From positions 434,001-498,000 of the forward strand of contig NZ_OBEB01000002.1 of the NCBI RefSeq assembly GCF_900215315.1: 64,000 nucleotides of DNA, given 5' to 3'. The notes beneath the pieces were generated by a model, which saw only the letters and a list, made by a program, of their open reading frames with translations, made no database searches and was not told the DNA's origin. This DNA comes from Arsukibacterium tuosuense. Its GTDB lineage: Bacteria > Pseudomonadota > Gammaproteobacteria > Enterobacterales > Alteromonadaceae. Positions 61,403-64,000 of the stretch are shown here, in pieces (within the stretch, counting starts at the first letter, position 1; every line of letters starts with the position of its first letter). Made by a program: the position numbers and the translations under genes.

Positions 61403-61439
61403 AAAAACCGCTGCACGCTAAATGCCTGCAGCGGTTTTT
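61403..61439. terminator. Bidirectional terminator between znuD-like and katG genes
   Basis: AAAAACCGCTGCA (61403-61415) pairs with TGCAGCGGTTTTT (61427-61439). It ends the receptor gene and probably also katG, which converges on it. Confidence 0.85.
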
Positions 61440-61489
61440 AATTTCCGGCGAAAGAACCTTACCGCCTACCCTGGATGCCTTGCGAGTGT

Positions 61490-63718
<2,229 letters not shown>

Positions 63719-63918
63719 TTACTCCTTGTGCTGTGCTTACTAATTGGGAATACAACAGGCTCCCGGTTTTCTATACACAAAACTATAGACCTGATTTTTC
63801 AACTATTAAAGCCACTTTTTACGGCCAACTTAATCGATTTAAGCGATACAAGGCGCTAAGTTGCTTGCTTTATACGTTTTATATATAATTCGTATATTAT
63901 TTACCTGGAGGCAATAAC

Positions 63919-64000
63919 TTGGGCATCGTAAAAATTAGTGATGAGCTGCATGAAGAAATTCGCAAAGCCAGTGGCGCCATGTCACGTTCTATCAATTCAC
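63919..64000 (+). CDS. ParD-like antitoxin, 5' part (runs off the window)
   Basis: Starts with TTG at 63919 behind a perfect TGGAGG ribosome site. The 27 visible codons (GIVKISDELHEEIRKASGAM, then SRSINS) match the N-terminus of the ParD-like family of type II antitoxins, a ribbon-helix-helix-type start. The rest and any partner toxin lie beyond the edge. AT-rich sequence just upstream may hold the promoter. Confidence 0.7.
   Translation, partial: MGIVKISDELHEEIRKASGAMSRSINS

Overview
The window reads as a chromosomal segment of a marine or freshwater gammaproteobacterium. Its protein repertoire (two iron- or phosphate-type TonB receptors plus a His-rich zinc-type one, CioAB-type bd oxidase with a GbsR-like regulator, PA2778/PA2779 pair, GlrK-QseG-GlrR, several exported peptidases) best fits the Rheinheimera / Arsukibacterium / Alishewanella neighbourhood. 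That placement is inferred from gene content only: there is no rRNA, tRNA or other phylogenetic marker here. Genes are densely packed, with many intrinsic terminators and several recognisable operators (LexA, FNR, Fur, Zur, Pho, GlrR/sigma-54).

Layout. 0-1 kb is an eroded mobile region: a frameshifted tyrosine-integrase N-terminus followed by a type II toxin-antitoxin pair. 1-6 kb holds a small lipoprotein, a CPBP membrane protease, a membrane-anchored AraC regulator, a TMEM175-like channel and a TPR protein. 6.1-9.1 kb is the bd-oxidase operon (regulator-cydA-cydB) behind a promoter with a perfect FNR box and an 18-bp palindrome. 9.2-11.1 kb is an SOS-controlled umuDC operon. 11.3-12.7 kb carries the uncharacterised PA2778/PA2779 pair. 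12.9-18.6 kb holds an M24 peptidase, a Tat-exported PhoD-type phosphatase and a TonB receptor preceded by tandem Pho boxes. 18.9-24 kb holds an adenosine deaminase, a small membrane protein and glrK-qseG-glrR; the small-protein gene sits behind a sigma-54-like promoter with TGTC-N10-GACA upstream sites of the GlrR type, which I regard as the most interesting signal in the window. 24-29 kb is general metabolism (two hotdog thioesterases, gamma-glutamyltransferase, cupin and 2OG oxygenases).

29-34 kb holds a Fur-box TonB receptor, an ElaA acetyltransferase and a PhoX-family phosphatase. 34.1-34.9 kb is a foreign patch bounded by 21-bp direct repeats, carrying a MacB-type permease 3' remnant, a yeast-type cytosine deaminase and a tandem-repeat element. 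35-41 kb is a porin / BCCT transporter / CBS-nucleotidyltransferase / exonuclease operon. 41-49 kb holds cysM, a SpoU methyltransferase, an HPF-like protein, an amidohydrolase, fumC and an S10 carboxypeptidase. 48.5-49.5 kb encodes two complementary bacterioferritin subunits, followed by oligopeptidase B, a Fur-palindrome ZIP transporter and an M16 metalloprotease. 56-58.4 kb holds a secreted lipase-like hydrolase and a membrane-anchored partner of unknown family. 58.4-61.3 kb is a divergent MerC-like / ZnuD-like pair around a Zur box. The window closes with katG and the start of a ParD-like antitoxin gene cut by the edge.

Physiological themes: metal homeostasis (Fur and Zur sites, bacterioferritins, ZIP, ZnuD), phosphate scavenging (PhoD, PhoX, Pho-box TonB receptor), oxygen and peroxide response (bd oxidase, KatG), envelope signalling (GlrKR) and peptide scavenging (S9, S10, M16, M24, GGT).
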